Assembly: GCF_018614095.1 (NCBI RefSeq)
Contig: NZ_JAGGOY010000007.1
Location: 1-64,000 of the forward strand
From: Streptomyces sp. ISL-87
GTDB lineage: Bacteria; Actinomycetota; Actinomycetes; Streptomycetales; Streptomycetaceae
Length of the DNA stretch: 64,000 nucleotides
Direction of reading: 5' to 3'
Below, piece by piece: positions 33,898-43,288 of the stretch; within the stretch, counting starts at the first letter, position 1; each line of letters begins with the position of its first letter. The position numbers and the translations under genes were made by a program. The notes below the pieces were generated by a model, which was not told the origin of the DNA, did not search any database, and saw only the letters and a program-made list of their open reading frames with translations.

Positions 33898-36800
33898 ATG
33901 CCCAACAACGAAATCGAAAACCCCGACACCACTGCCGCCGGCAGCAGCCCCAGCGACAACCTGCCTCCGCGCAGGCGTCGCCGTGCGGCTTCCCGGCCCG
34001 CCGGTCCGCCCGGTGCGACCGCCGCCGTTTCCGCTGCCTCCGCTGCATCTGAAGAGGCCCCCGCCGCCGCTCCGGTCGAGGAGGCGGCTCCGGCTGCCGC
34101 TCCGGCCCGTGCCCGCCGTCGCGCGACCCGCGCCGTGGCCGCTCCGGCCGCCGAGGCCGCCGAGGCCCTCGTCGTAGAGGCCCCCGCCGCTGCTGCGGCC
34201 GAGGAGGCTCCGGCCGCTCCTGCCCCGCGTGCCCGCCGTCGCGCCACCCGCGCCGTCGCCGCTCCGGAGGCTCCGGCTGCCGCGGAGGCCCCGGCCGCCG
34301 CTGAGCCCGCGTCCCCCGTGGTCGAGGAGGAGGCTCCGGCCGCTCCCGCTCCGCGTGCCCGCCGTCGCGCCACCCGCGCCGTCGCCGCTCCGGCCGCCGA
34401 GGCCGCCGCCGAGGCCCCGGCCGCCGCTGAGCCCGCGTCCCCCGTGGTCGAGGAGGAGGCTCCGGCCGCTCCGGCCCCGCGTGCCCGTCGCCGTGCCACC
34501 CGCGCCGTCGCCGCTCCGGCCGCCGAGGCCGCCGCCGAGGTCGTCGTGGAGACCCCGGCCGCTGCCGTGGCCGAGGAGGCTCCGGCCGCTGCGGCTCCGC
34601 GTGCCCGTCGTCGTGCCACCCGCGCCGTGGCCGCTCCGGCCGCGGAGGCCGCCGAGGCTCCGGCCGTCGTGGAGGAGCCCGCGAAGGCCACCGTCACGGT
34701 CGCCGACGCCGTGGACTCCCCGAAGCGCGGCGGCCGCCGCCGTGCCACCCGCTCCGCTGCCCCGGCCGCCCCGGCCGCCGCGCAGCCTGCCGCGCCCGCC
34801 GCCGAGGCCGAGGCGCCTGCCGCCCCGGTTCGGGGCCGCCGCGCCGCGCGTCCCGCCGTGGCCGTGTTCCAGGCCCCGGTCTTCGCCGAGCCGATGTTCC
34901 AGACCCCGGAGACGGCCGCCATGGCCGCCGCGGCCGCTGCCGCAGCCGGGCAGGCCGAAGAGGCCGAGGAAGAGGAAGAGGCCGAGCTGGAGGCCGAGGT
35001 CGTGCAGACCCCGGCCCCGCAGCCGGCCGGCCGTCGCCGCCGCCGCGGCCGTGGCGCCGTAGAGCCCGCGCCCGTCGCCGAGGCCGCGCCGTCCGCGCCC
35101 GTGTCGCTGGCCGACGTGGAGCTCGTAGAGGAAGAGGCCGAGGCCGAGCTGGAAGAGGAAGAGGCCGACGAGTCGGGCGAGCGTCCCTCCCGTCGCCGTC
35201 GTCGCGGTGGCCGTCGTCGCCGCCGCGGTGAGGCCGCCGACCTCGACGAGTCCGCCGAGGAGGAGGCCGAGGCCGAGGCCGCCGAGCAGGAGGCCGAAGA
35301 GGAAGAGGCCGACGAGGAAGAGGAGGACGGGGCCCTCGGCTCCAGCTCCAGCCGTCGTCGCCGTCGCCGTCGCCGCCGCAGCGGTGACTCCGGTGCCGAG
35401 GGCGAAGCGGGCGAGGAGGACGGTGTACGCACCGTCGTCAAGGTCCGCGAGCCGCGCCCGGCGCGCGAGAAGGCCGAGCCGTCCGACGAGGTGCAGTCCA
35501 TCAAGGGCTCGACCCGTCTGGAGGCGAAGAAGCAGCGCCGCCGCGAGGGCCGCGAGCAGGGCCGCCGCCGCGTGCCGATCATCACCGAGGCCGAGTTCCT
35601 GGCCCGCCGCGAGGCCGTCGAGCGCGTGATGGTCGTCCGCCAGAGCGGCGAGCGCACGCAGATCGGCGTCCTTGAGGACGACGTGCTCGTCGAGCACTAC
35701 GTCAACAAGGAAGAGGCCACCTCGTACGTCGGCAACGTCTACCTGGGCAAGGTCCAGAACGTGCTGCCGTCGATGGAGGCCGCCTTCATCGACATCGGCA
35801 AGGGCCGCAACGCGGTCCTGTACGCCGGTGAGGTCAACTTCGAGGCGCTCGGCATGGCCAACGGGCCGCGCCGCATCGAGTCCGCCCTCAAGTCCGGCCA
35901 GTCGGTCCTGGTGCAGGTCACCAAGGACCCGATCGGCCACAAGGGTGCCCGCCTGACCAGCCAGGTCTCGCTGCCCGGCCGCTACCTGGTCTACGTGCCC
36001 GAGGGCTCGATGACCGGTATCAGCCGCAAGTTGCCCGACACCGAGCGCGCGCGCCTGAAGACCATCCTCAAGAAGATCGTCCCCGAGGACGCGGGCGTCA
36101 TCGTGCGCACCGCCGCCGAGGGCGCGAGCGAGGACGAGCTGCGCCGCGACGTCGAGCGTCTGCAGGCCCAGTGGGAGGACATCCAGAAGAAGTCGAAGCA
36201 GATCTCGACCTCTTCGCCGAGCCTCCTGTACGGCGAGCCGGACATGACCGTCCGCGTCGTGCGCGACATCTTCAACGAGGACTTCTCGAAGGTCATCGTG
36301 AGCGGTGACGGTGCCTGGGAGACCATCCACGGCTACGTGAACCACGTCGCCCCGGACCTGGGCGGCCGGCTGTCGCGCTGGACCTCCGAGGTCGACGTCT
36401 TCGCGACGTACCGGATCGACGAGCAGCTCGCCAAGGCGCTCGACCGCAAGGTGTGGCTGCCCTCGGGCGGCTCGCTTGTGATCGACAAGACCGAGGCGAT
36501 GATCGTCATCGACGTCAACACCGGCAAGTTCACCGGTCAGGGCGGCAACCTCGAGGAGACCGTCACCAGGAACAACCTGGAGGCGGCCGAGGAGATCGTG
36601 CGCCAGCTGCGGCTGCGCGACCTGGGCGGCATCGTCGTCATCGACTTCATCGACATGGTCCTGGAGTCCAACCGCGACCTGGTCCTGCGGCGCATGCTGG
36701 AGTGCCTGGGCCGTGACCGCACCAAGCACCAGGTGGCCGAGGTCACCTCGCTGGGCCTGGTCCAGATGACCCGCAAGCGGGTGGGCCAGGGTCTGCTGGA

Positions 36801-37902
36801 GTCCTTCTCCGAGAGCTGTGTCCACTGCAACGGGCGTGGCGTCATCGTGCACATGGAGACCCCGACCGTGATCGGCGGTGGCGGCAACGGCAAGCGCGCC
36901 AAGCGCCGCGGTGGCCGTGCCCAGGAGCACGAGCACGAGATCGAGGGCGTCGAGACCGAGGCCTACGAGGTCGAGGCCGAGACCGAGGCGGAGGTGGCCG
37001 CCGAGGCCGCCGCGCCGGTGGCGCTGCCCGAGCCGGAGTTCGTCCCGGACGAGGAGCTGTACAGCAGCCCGGCGGAGGCGGAAGCCGCTGCCGGTCTGAG
37101 CGGCCGCCGCAACCGGCGCCGTGCCACCCGCAAGGCGACCGCTCCGGCGGGCGCCCCGCGCGGTGCGGCTGCCGCCGAGGCGCCAGCGCCGACCCCCGTG
37201 GTCGAGGCCGAGCCGGTCACCGAGCCCGCCGAAACGGTCCTGGAGCCGGCCGCCGAGGTCGTCTCCGAGGCCATCGAGGCCGCGGAGACCGTCGAGGCGG
37301 CCCCCAAGGGCCGTACGCGTCGCCGTGCCACCCGTAAGGCCACCGCCCCGGCGGGCGCCCCGGCCCCTGCGGCCGAGGTGGCCCCGGAGCCGGAGCCCGT
37401 CGTCGAGGCTGCGCCGGTCGTCGTCGAGGCCGCGCCGGCTGTCGTCGAGCCCGAGCCCGAGCCCGCGCCGGTCGTCGTCGAGACCCCGGCCGAGCCCGTC
37501 GCGGAGGCCGCCCCGGCCCGCCCGCGTCGCCGTGCCACCCGTAAGGCCACCGCACCCGCCGGTTCCCCGGCGGGCGCGGCCGAGGCGGCCATCCTGGTCG
37601 TCGAGTCGGCCCCGGCGGCGGAGCCGCAGCCCGAGGCGGCCCCGGCCGAGGCGGAGACGGCCGAGGCCGAGACCGAGGCGCCGGTCAAGAAGGCCGCCCG
37701 CAAGGCTCCGGCCAAGAAGGCGGCCACCACGGCGAAGAAGGCCCCGGCCAAGAAGGCGGCGGCTGCCAAGACGGCCGCGAAGAAGACCGTCGCCAAGAAG
37801 GCCGCCCCGGCCAAGAAGGCGCCGGCCAAGCGGGCTACGAAGAAGACCGCGGCGGCGGAGCAGCAGGCGCTCCCGTCCGTCTCGGCTCCGACCGAAGCCT
37901 GA
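33898..37902 (+). CDS. rne: RNase E/G family endoribonuclease with long Ala/Glu/Arg arms
   Basis: About 1334 residues from ATG 33898; the frame is open to 33775 and other starts cannot be ruled out. The catalytic half occupies about 560-1000: S1 domain NVYLGKVQNVLPSMEAAFID, the DNase-I-like site with MIVIDVNTGKFTG and VVIDFIDM (two metal aspartates), and the zinc link SCVHCNGRG. Both arms are low-complexity. The N-arm has five copies of RARRRATRAVAAP at 40-42 residue spacing plus acidic blocks. The C-arm has three RRRATRKATAPAG copies and a histone-H1-like KKAPAKKAA tail. The arms likely bind RNA and partners such as PNPase, as the corresponding arms of Streptomyces RNase ES do. Confidence 0.93.
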   Translation: MPNNEIENPDTTAAGSSPSDNLPPRRRRRAASRPAGPPGATAAVSAASAASEEAPAAAPVEEAAPAAAPARARRRATRAVAAPAAEAAEALVVEAPAAAAAEEAPAAPAPRARRRATRAVAAPEAPAAAEAPAAAEPASPVVEEEAPAAPAPRARRRATRAVAAPAAEAAAEAPAAAEPASPVVEEEAPAAPAPRARRRATRAVAAPAAEAAAEVVVETPAAAVAEEAPAAAAPRARRRATRAVAAPAAEAAEAPAVVEEPAKATVTVADAVDSPKRGGRRRATRSAAPAAPAAAQPAAPAAEAEAPAAPVRGRRAARPAVAVFQAPVFAEPMFQTPETAAMAAAAAAAAGQAEEAEEEEEAELEAEVVQTPAPQPAGRRRRRGRGAVEPAPVAEAAPSAPVSLADVELVEEEAEAELEEEEADESGERPSRRRRRGGRRRRRGEAADLDESAEEEAEAEAAEQEAEEEEADEEEEDGALGSSSSRRRRRRRRRSGDSGAEGEAGEEDGVRTVVKVREPRPAREKAEPSDEVQSIKGSTRLEAKKQRRREGREQGRRRVPIITEAEFLARREAVERVMVVRQSGERTQIGVLEDDVLVEHYVNKEEATSYVGNVYLGKVQNVLPSMEAAFIDIGKGRNAVLYAGEVNFEALGMANGPRRIESALKSGQSVLVQVTKDPIGHKGARLTSQVSLPGRYLVYVPEGSMTGISRKLPDTERARLKTILKKIVPEDAGVIVRTAAEGASEDELRRDVERLQAQWEDIQKKSKQISTSSPSLLYGEPDMTVRVVRDIFNEDFSKVIVSGDGAWETIHGYVNHVAPDLGGRLSRWTSEVDVFATYRIDEQLAKALDRKVWLPSGGSLVIDKTEAMIVIDVNTGKFTGQGGNLEETVTRNNLEAAEEIVRQLRLRDLGGIVVIDFIDMVLESNRDLVLRRMLECLGRDRTKHQVAEVTSLGLVQMTRKRVGQGLLESFSESCVHCNGRGVIVHMETPTVIGGGGNGKRAKRRGGRAQEHEHEIEGVETEAYEVEAETEAEVAAEAAAPVALPEPEFVPDEELYSSPAEAEAAAGLSGRRNRRRATRKATAPAGAPRGAAAAEAPAPTPVVEAEPVTEPAETVLEPAAEVVSEAIEAAETVEAAPKGRTRRRATRKATAPAGAPAPAAEVAPEPEPVVEAAPVVVEAAPAVVEPEPEPAPVVVETPAEPVAEAAPARPRRRATRKATAPAGSPAGAAEAAILVVESAPAAEPQPEAAPAEAETAEAETEAPVKKAARKAPAKKAATTAKKAPAKKAAAAKTAAKKTVAKKAAPAKKAPAKRATKKTAAAEQQALPSVSAPTEA
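34108..34638 (+). repeat. Tandem coding repeats in the RNase E N-arm
   Basis: Five copies of a 120-126-bp unit encode RARRRATRAVAAP plus an Ala/Glu/Pro spacer (protein positions 71-83, 111-123, 153-165, 195-207, 235-247), with a degenerate sixth near 279. Copies three and four are almost the same at the DNA level, so length variation between strains is likely. Confidence 0.85.
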
Positions 37903-37925
37903 TCGCCGCACCTGAAGAAGCATGA

Positions 37926-37957
37926 CCGTGGGCCCCGCCGAGAGACGGGGCCCACGG
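37926..37957 (+). terminator. Terminator after the RNase E gene
   Basis: CCGTGGGCCCCG (37926-37937) pairs with CGGGGCCCACGG (37946-37957). Confidence 0.85.
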
Positions 37958-38165
37958 CCCAGCGGGACCCGGTTTGACCCCCTGCAACCGGCCCCGTAAC
38001 CTAGACCGTCGGCGTGTCTTAGTGCGCGTCGCGCTCCTGAGCACCTTCCTCCCGCCTCGTTCGCGTGCGGGAGAGGCCGCTCGTCCATTCCGGATCACCG
38101 TGGGCCCCGGCCCGTGTGAGCGGCTGGCTTCAGGAGCATCCGTCCCGAGTGAGAGAGAGATCCGC

Positions 38166-38486
38166 GTGTACGCCATCGTGCGCAGCGGTGGTCGCCAGCA
38201 CAAGGTTGCTGTTGGTGACATCGTTGAGGTTGACAAGATTTCCACTGCCAAGGTTGGCGACACGGTCGAGCTCTCGACCCTGCTCGTTGTCGACGGCGAC
38301 GCCGTGACCAGCGACCCGTGGGTCCTGGCCGGTATCAAGGTCACGGCTGAGGTCGTGGACCACCACAAGGGCGCCAAGATCGACATCCTGCGCTACAAGA
38401 ACAAGACCGGCTACCGCCGTCGCCAGGGTCACCGCCAGCAGTACACGGCGATCAAGGTCACCGGTATCCCCGCGGCTGCGAAGTAA
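38166..38486 (+). CDS. rplU: Ribosomal protein L21
   Basis: A 106-residue 50S subunit protein from GTG 38166; the longer open frame upstream is leader. [24 protein letters not shown] and the C-terminal [17 protein letters not shown] are standard L21. Thirteen bases separate it from rpmA, and the pair forms the usual rplU-rpmA operon. The upstream 208 bases after the RNase E terminator hold its promoter; no clear leader structure was identified. Confidence 0.97.
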   Translation: MYAIVRSGGRQHKVAVGDIVEVDKISTAKVGDTVELSTLLVVDGDAVTSDPWVLAGIKVTAEVVDHHKGAKIDILRYKNKTGYRRRQGHRQQYTAIKVTGIPAAAK

Positions 38487-38499
38487 GAGGGACTGAGAC

Positions 38500-38754
38500 A
38501 TGGCACACAAGAAGGGCGCATCGTCCACCCGGAACGGGCGCGACTCCAATGCCCAGCGGCTCGGCGTGAAGCGCTTCGGCGGTCAGGTCGTTTCCGCTGG
38601 TGAGATCCTCGTCCGCCAGCGCGGCACGCACTTCCACCCGGGCGCGGGCGTCGGCCGTGGCGGCGACGACACGCTGTTCGCGCTGCAGGCCGGTGCCGTG
38701 CAGTTCGGCACGCACCGTGGCCGCAAGGTCGTCAACATCGTTCCGGCCGCCTGA
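38500..38754 (+). CDS. rpmA: Ribosomal protein L27
   Basis: An 84-residue 50S protein, [21 protein letters not shown] then [22 protein letters not shown]. The N-terminus reaches the peptidyl-transferase centre. No Firmicutes-type cleaved extension is present. A large hairpin follows, so read-through to obgE is probably limited. Confidence 0.98.
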   Translation: MAHKKGASSTRNGRDSNAQRLGVKRFGGQVVSAGEILVRQRGTHFHPGAGVGRGGDDTLFALQAGAVQFGTHRGRKVVNIVPAA

Positions 38755-38790
38755 TTCAGCTTCTGCTGATTCTCAGGCGTTCGTAACTTC

Positions 38791-38846
38791 CCGAGGGCGG
38801 ATCTCAGCTCTTCCCGGCGCAAGCCGGGAAGAGAGGTCCGCCCTCG
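38791..38846 (+). terminator. Large two-part hairpin between rpmA and obgE
   Basis: Outer arms CCGAGGGCGGA and TCCGCCCTCGG enclose an inner stem CTCTTCCCGGC/GCCGGGAAGAG with a GCAA tetraloop. A strong terminator or RNA-processing barrier. Confidence 0.8.
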
Positions 38847-38924
38847 GCGCGTTTGCACGTACAGACGTTTAATGGGCAGCAAGGCCTGCCCGGGACATTC
38901 CCGCATGTAACTGGAGGAACAACC

Positions 38925-40370
38925 ATGACCACCTTCGTGGACCGCGTCGAGCTGCATGTCGCCGCGGGTAACGGAGGCCACGGCTGCGCCTCCGTTCACC
39001 GGGAGAAGTTCAAGCCGCTCGGCGGCCCCGACGGCGGCAACGGCGGCCGTGGCGGCGACGTGATCCTGGTGGTGGAGCAGGCGATCACCACCCTGCTCGA
39101 CTACCACCACAGCCCGCACCGCAAGGCCACCAACGGCAAGCCCGGCGAGGGCGGCAACCGCTCCGGCAAGGACGGCCAGGACCTGGTCCTGCCGGTCCCG
39201 GACGGCACCGTCGTCCTCGACAAGGAGGGCAACGTCCTCGCCGACCTCGTCGGCCAGGGCACCACCTACGTCGCGGCCGAAGGCGGCCGTGGCGGTCTCG
39301 GCAACGCCGCGCTGTCCTCCGCCCGCCGCAAGGCGCCCGGCTTCGCCCTGCTCGGCGTCCCCGGCACCACCGGCGACATCGTCCTGGAGCTCAAGACCGT
39401 CGCCGACGTGGCGCTGGTCGGCTTCCCGAGCGCCGGCAAGTCCTCGCTGATCTCGGTGCTCTCCGCCGCCAAGCCGAAGATCGCGGACTACCCCTTCACC
39501 ACGCTGGTCCCGAACCTGGGCGTGGTCACCGCCGGCTCGACCGTCTACACGATCGCCGACGTCCCGGGTCTGATCCCCGGCGCCAGCCAGGGCAAGGGCC
39601 TCGGCCTGGAGTTCCTGCGCCACGTCGAGCGCTGTTCGGTGCTCGTGCACGTCCTGGACACCGCCACCTTGGAGTCCGACCGCGACCCGGTGGCCGACCT
39701 CGACGTGATCGAGGAGGAGCTCAAGATCTACGGCGGCGGTCTGGAGAAGCGCCCGCGCCTGGTCGTCCTCAACAAGGTCGACATCCCGGACGGCCAGGAC
39801 CTCGCCGATATGGTCCGCCCCGACCTGGAGGCCCGTGGCTACAAGGTCTTCGAGGTCTCCGCGGTCGCCCGTACGGGCCTCAAGGAGCTCTCGTACTTCC
39901 TCGCCGAGGTCGTCGCCAAGGCGCGCGCCCGCAAGCCGAAGGAGGAGGCGACCCGGATCGTCATCCGCCCGAAGGCCGTGGACGACGCCGGCTTCACCGT
40001 CACCTACGACGAGGTCGAGGACGTCTACAACGTGCGCGGCGAGAAGCCGGAGCGCTGGGTCCGCCAGACCGACTTCAACAACGACGAGGCCGTCGGCTAC
40101 CTCGCCGACCGCCTCAACCGCCTCGGTGTCGAGGACGCGCTGAAGAAGGCGGGCGCCCGTGCGGGTGACGGCGTGGCCATCGGCTCCGACGAGAACGCCG
40201 TCGTATTCGACTGGGAGCCGACCATGATGGCCGGCGCCGAGATGCTGGGCCGCCGCGGTGAGGACCACCGTATGGAGGCTCCGCGCCCGGCCACGCAGCG
40301 CCGCAAGGAGAAGGACGCCAAGCGCGGCGACTCGGCTCAGCAGGAGTACGACGAGTTCCGTCCGTTCTAA
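38925..40370 (+). CDS. obgE: Ribosome-assembly GTPase Obg
   Basis: A 481-residue GTPase from ATG 38925 with GGAGGAA upstream. The Gly-rich Obg fold ([25 protein letters not shown]) covers about 1-158. The G domain has G1 [12 protein letters not shown]3 DVPGLIPGA and G4 NKVD. The C-terminal OCT domain begins near 345 ([20 protein letters not shown]) and the tail is charged. In Streptomyces Obg also influences the onset of aerial growth. Conserved next to rplU-rpmA. Confidence 0.97.
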   Translation: MTTFVDRVELHVAAGNGGHGCASVHREKFKPLGGPDGGNGGRGGDVILVVEQAITTLLDYHHSPHRKATNGKPGEGGNRSGKDGQDLVLPVPDGTVVLDKEGNVLADLVGQGTTYVAAEGGRGGLGNAALSSARRKAPGFALLGVPGTTGDIVLELKTVADVALVGFPSAGKSSLISVLSAAKPKIADYPFTTLVPNLGVVTAGSTVYTIADVPGLIPGASQGKGLGLEFLRHVERCSVLVHVLDTATLESDRDPVADLDVIEEELKIYGGGLEKRPRLVVLNKVDIPDGQDLADMVRPDLEARGYKVFEVSAVARTGLKELSYFLAEVVAKARARKPKEEATRIVIRPKAVDDAGFTVTYDEVEDVYNVRGEKPERWVRQTDFNNDEAVGYLADRLNRLGVEDALKKAGARAGDGVAIGSDENAVVFDWEPTMMAGAEMLGRRGEDHRMEAPRPATQRRKEKDAKRGDSAQQEYDEFRPF

Positions 40371-40436
40371 TCCTGTCCATGTCATCGTCCCTTCGCCTTG
40401 GATCCGTCCACAGCCAGGTCGCCTAGGATCCACCGG

Positions 40437-42053
40437 GTGAGCAGCTGCCCTTCCCCCTCGGTCACCGTTGTGGTGATCGCGTTCAACGACGCCGGGCTCG
40501 TGGGCGAGGCCGTCTCGTCGGCTCTCGCCCAGGGCCCGGTGGTCGCCGAGGTCGTCGCGGTGGACGACGCCTCCACGGACGGCACCACGCGGGTACTGGA
40601 CGGGCTGGCGGCCGTCCACCCGCGCCTCAAGGTGGTGCACCGGGCGGAGAACAGCGGTGGCTGCGGAACGCCGCGCAACGACGGGATAGCGGCTGCGACC
40701 GCCCCCTACGTCATGTTCCTGGACAGTGACGACGTCCTGCCGCCGGGCGCGGCCGACGCCCTGGTGCGCGCCGCCGAGCAGCACAAGGCTCCGGTCGCGG
40801 TCGGCGCGTGTGTCCGGCGTGAGCTGCCGCAGGGCCACGACGTGCCGTGGGTACCCGGGCTCTACACGCCGGGCGAAGTCATCGAGCAGCCTGCCGACCG
40901 GCCCGCACTGGTCCGGGACACCCTCTGTGTCAACAAGCTGTACGACCGCTACTTCCTGGACAAACATTCGATCCGCTTTCCGGATGGGCCGTTCGTCTAC
41001 GAGGATTTCGTCTTCACGGCCCAGGTCCTTGCCGCCTCCCCGCGCATCGCCGTCGTGGGCGACCTCGTCTACGTGTGGAACGTGCGCCGCGCCGCCGCCC
41101 AGGTGTCGATCTCCCTGGACCGCAAGGACGTCGGCAACTGGCGCTCCCGTATCGAGGCCCACCGCGAGGCCACCCGGATCATCGGCGGGGCCTCACCGGA
41201 GCTAGGCCGCGCCTGCCAGGTCAAGTTCCTGGAGTACGACCTGCGCATGTACCTGCGCGAGCTGGTCAAGGACCCCGGGTACCAGGCCGCGTGGTGGACC
41301 CTGACCCGGGACAGCCTCGACGGCTTCGCCGAGGCCGACATCAAGGCGGCCGGGGCACACGCCCGCTGGATCGTCCGGTTGCTGCGGGCCAGTGCAACAC
41401 CGCCCGCCGACATGGACCGGCTCACCCGGTTCGCCTTCGACCCGCCGTGCCTGCTGCCCCCGTACGCGACCGGCGCCGACGGGGTGCCCGTGTGGAGCCG
41501 GGAACTCCCGGTCGAGCTGGACGGGCTGGCCGAACTGCCGCTCCACCAGCTGCCCGTCACCGTCGACGTCGAGAAGGCCGGCCGCGCCGCGGTCCGGATC
41601 CGCGTACACGATCTGTACGGGCGCCTCGCCGCCGCCGGGGCGGACACCGCGCAGCTGCGCTTCCTGCCCCGCGAGGGCGGTGAGCCGGTGCTCGCCCGGC
41701 CGGTGCCGCTGCGGCCCGCGGCGGCCGACGGCTGGGAGGCCGAACTGCCGCTGCGCCTCCCCGCCCTGGCCGTCGCCGGGCGCCGCCGGGGGCTGCGAGG
41801 GATGCAGGCCTGGGACGTCCGGGTGGGCGTGCGGTGCGCGGACGGGACCTCGCTGGAGACCGCCCTGCGCCCCTTCGGCGGCCTGCTCGGCCGCCGGGTC
41901 CGGCTCAGCAGCCGGTACGGTGTTCTGCTGGTGCAGCCGTACCGCACGGCGGCCGGGTCGCTGGCGGTGCGCCTCGCGCCCGGTGTGAAGGGCGTGCTGG
42001 CCCTCGTACGCAGCCGATTCGACCGGGTCCGGGCGGGTTGCGGGCCTGGTTGA
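40437..42053 (+). CDS. Family 2 glycosyltransferase
   Basis: A 538-residue enzyme from GTG 40437. The GT2 (GT-A) domain fills about 1-250: VTVVVIAFNDAGLVGEAV, VDDASTDGT and FLDSDDVLPPGA with the metal-binding DxD. The second half is beta-rich (LPVTVDVEKAGRAAVRI), like the non-catalytic middle part of the TagF-like fusion encoded at 44473-47343, to which it looks related. No membrane segment. It probably adds sugars to a wall glycopolymer and opens the cluster running to 48955. Confidence 0.85.
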   Translation: MSSCPSPSVTVVVIAFNDAGLVGEAVSSALAQGPVVAEVVAVDDASTDGTTRVLDGLAAVHPRLKVVHRAENSGGCGTPRNDGIAAATAPYVMFLDSDDVLPPGAADALVRAAEQHKAPVAVGACVRRELPQGHDVPWVPGLYTPGEVIEQPADRPALVRDTLCVNKLYDRYFLDKHSIRFPDGPFVYEDFVFTAQVLAASPRIAVVGDLVYVWNVRRAAAQVSISLDRKDVGNWRSRIEAHREATRIIGGASPELGRACQVKFLEYDLRMYLRELVKDPGYQAAWWTLTRDSLDGFAEADIKAAGAHARWIVRLLRASATPPADMDRLTRFAFDPPCLLPPYATGADGVPVWSRELPVELDGLAELPLHQLPVTVDVEKAGRAAVRIRVHDLYGRLAAAGADTAQLRFLPREGGEPVLARPVPLRPAAADGWEAELPLRLPALAVAGRRRGLRGMQAWDVRVGVRCADGTSLETALRPFGGLLGRRVRLSSRYGVLLVQPYRTAAGSLAVRLAPGVKGVLALVRSRFDRVRAGCGPG

Positions 42054-42121
42054 CGGTCGCCTTACGGCGACCGCGCTACAGCTATAGATGATCGCGAACA
42101 GAGATACAGAGATACAGGACT

Positions 42122-42147
42122 GTCCCCCAGACTTCGTCCGGGGGGAC
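42122..42147 (+). promoter_or_regulatory. Hairpin in the galE leader (Streptomyces repeat type)
   Basis: GTCCCCC-A-GAC pairs with GTC-C-GGGGGAC, ending 15 bases before the galE ATG. Hairpins of this exact style recur widely between Streptomyces genes; here it could limit read-through or cover the ribosome site AGGGAGA. Confidence 0.5.
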
Positions 42148-42162
42148 CCCAGGGAGATACGC

Positions 42163-43164
42163 ATGACGTTTCTGATCACCGGTGGCGCCGGCTACATCGG
42201 CGCACACGTCGTCCGCGCGATGCTGCTCGCAGGCGAAAAGGTCGTCGTCCTGGACGACCTGTCCACGGGCAACGAGGACCGCGTTCCGGAGGGCGTCCCG
42301 CTGGTGGTCGGCTCCGTCCTGGACCGGCTGATCCTGGACGAGACCATTGCCCGCCACAAGATCACCGGCGTGGTGCACCTCGCGGGCAAGAAGCAGGTCG
42401 GCGAGTCCGTCGAGAAGCCGATGTACTACTACCACGAGAACGTGGAGGGGCTTCAGGTCCTGCTGGGCGCGGTGGCCGCCGCCGGCATCCGCAACTTCCT
42501 CTTCTCCTCCTCCGCCTCCGTGTACGGGATGCCCGACGTGGACTCGGTCACCGAGGAGACCCCGTGCGCGCCGCTGAGCCCCTACGGCGAGACCAAGCTG
42601 GCCGGCGAGTGGCTGGTCCGCGCCGCCGGCAGGGCGCACGGCATCTCCACCGCCTGCCTGCGCTACTTCAACGTGGCGGGCGCCGCGACCCCCGAGCTCG
42701 CGGACACCGGCGTCTTCAATCTGGTCCCGATGGTCTTCGAGCGCTACGACAAGGGTGAGGGCGCACGAATCTTCGGCGACGACTACCCGACCCCGGACGG
42801 CACCTGCATCCGCGACTACATCCATGTCGAGGACCTGGCGGACGCCCACGTGGTGGCGGCCCGCAAGCTCGCCGAGTGGGGTGCGGCGGGGGAGTACAAG
42901 GACCTCACCGTCAACATCGGCCGCGGTGAGGGCGTCTCCGTCCGCGAGATGGTCGAGCTGTTGAACGAGAACACCGGGCACACCTACGCCCCCGTGGTCA
43001 CCCCGCGCCGGCCCGGCGACCCGGCGAAGGTCGTGGCCTCGGCCGACCGGATCGCCGCCGAGCTGGGCTGGAAGGCCCGCCACGACGTCCGCGAGATGAT
43101 CACCTCGGCCTGGGCGGGCTGGGAGGCCAACCGCAAGGGCGTTCTCCACCACGTGGAGCGCTAG
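42163..43164 (+). CDS. galE: UDP-glucose 4-epimerase
   Basis: A 333-residue NAD-dependent short-chain reductase from ATG 42163. The NAD motif is TGGAGYIGAHV, the catalytic Ser region SSSASVYG, the Tyr-x3-Lys pair YGETK, and the substrate loop RYFNVAGA. It interconverts UDP-Glc and UDP-Gal (or the N-acetyl sugars) and would supply the surrounding glycosyltransferases. Its stop converges on the GT4 gene with a long bidirectional terminator between. Confidence 0.95.
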   Translation: MTFLITGGAGYIGAHVVRAMLLAGEKVVVLDDLSTGNEDRVPEGVPLVVGSVLDRLILDETIARHKITGVVHLAGKKQVGESVEKPMYYYHENVEGLQVLLGAVAAAGIRNFLFSSSASVYGMPDVDSVTEETPCAPLSPYGETKLAGEWLVRAAGRAHGISTACLRYFNVAGAATPELADTGVFNLVPMVFERYDKGEGARIFGDDYPTPDGTCIRDYIHVEDLADAHVVAARKLAEWGAAGEYKDLTVNIGRGEGVSVREMVELLNENTGHTYAPVVTPRRPGDPAKVVASADRIAAELGWKARHDVREMITSAWAGWEANRKGVLHHVER

Positions 43165-43198
43165 GCGCCATTCGGCTGCATTCGACACATTTTTGCTC

Positions 43199-43244
43199 CA
43201 TGAAGCCGCCCGCCCCGGACACGACCGGGGCGGGCGGCTTCATG
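43199..43244. terminator. Bidirectional terminator between galE and the GT4 gene
   Basis: A perfect 20-bp stem (CATGAAGCCGCCCGCCCCGG and its complement) with a 6-base loop sits between two convergent genes. It is followed by three short TTCATGTGTG-like repeats up to 43281. Confidence 0.88.
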
Positions 43245-43288
43245 TGTGTGACTTCATGTGTGCGGCCTCATGTGTGCGGCGAGGGGGA

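Noticed and set aside
33856..38088. A 1410-residue Gly/Arg/Leu-rich minus-strand frame opposite RNase E
   Set aside because: Mirror of Ala/Glu/Arg repeat codons in the real gene; no domain, no ribosome site.
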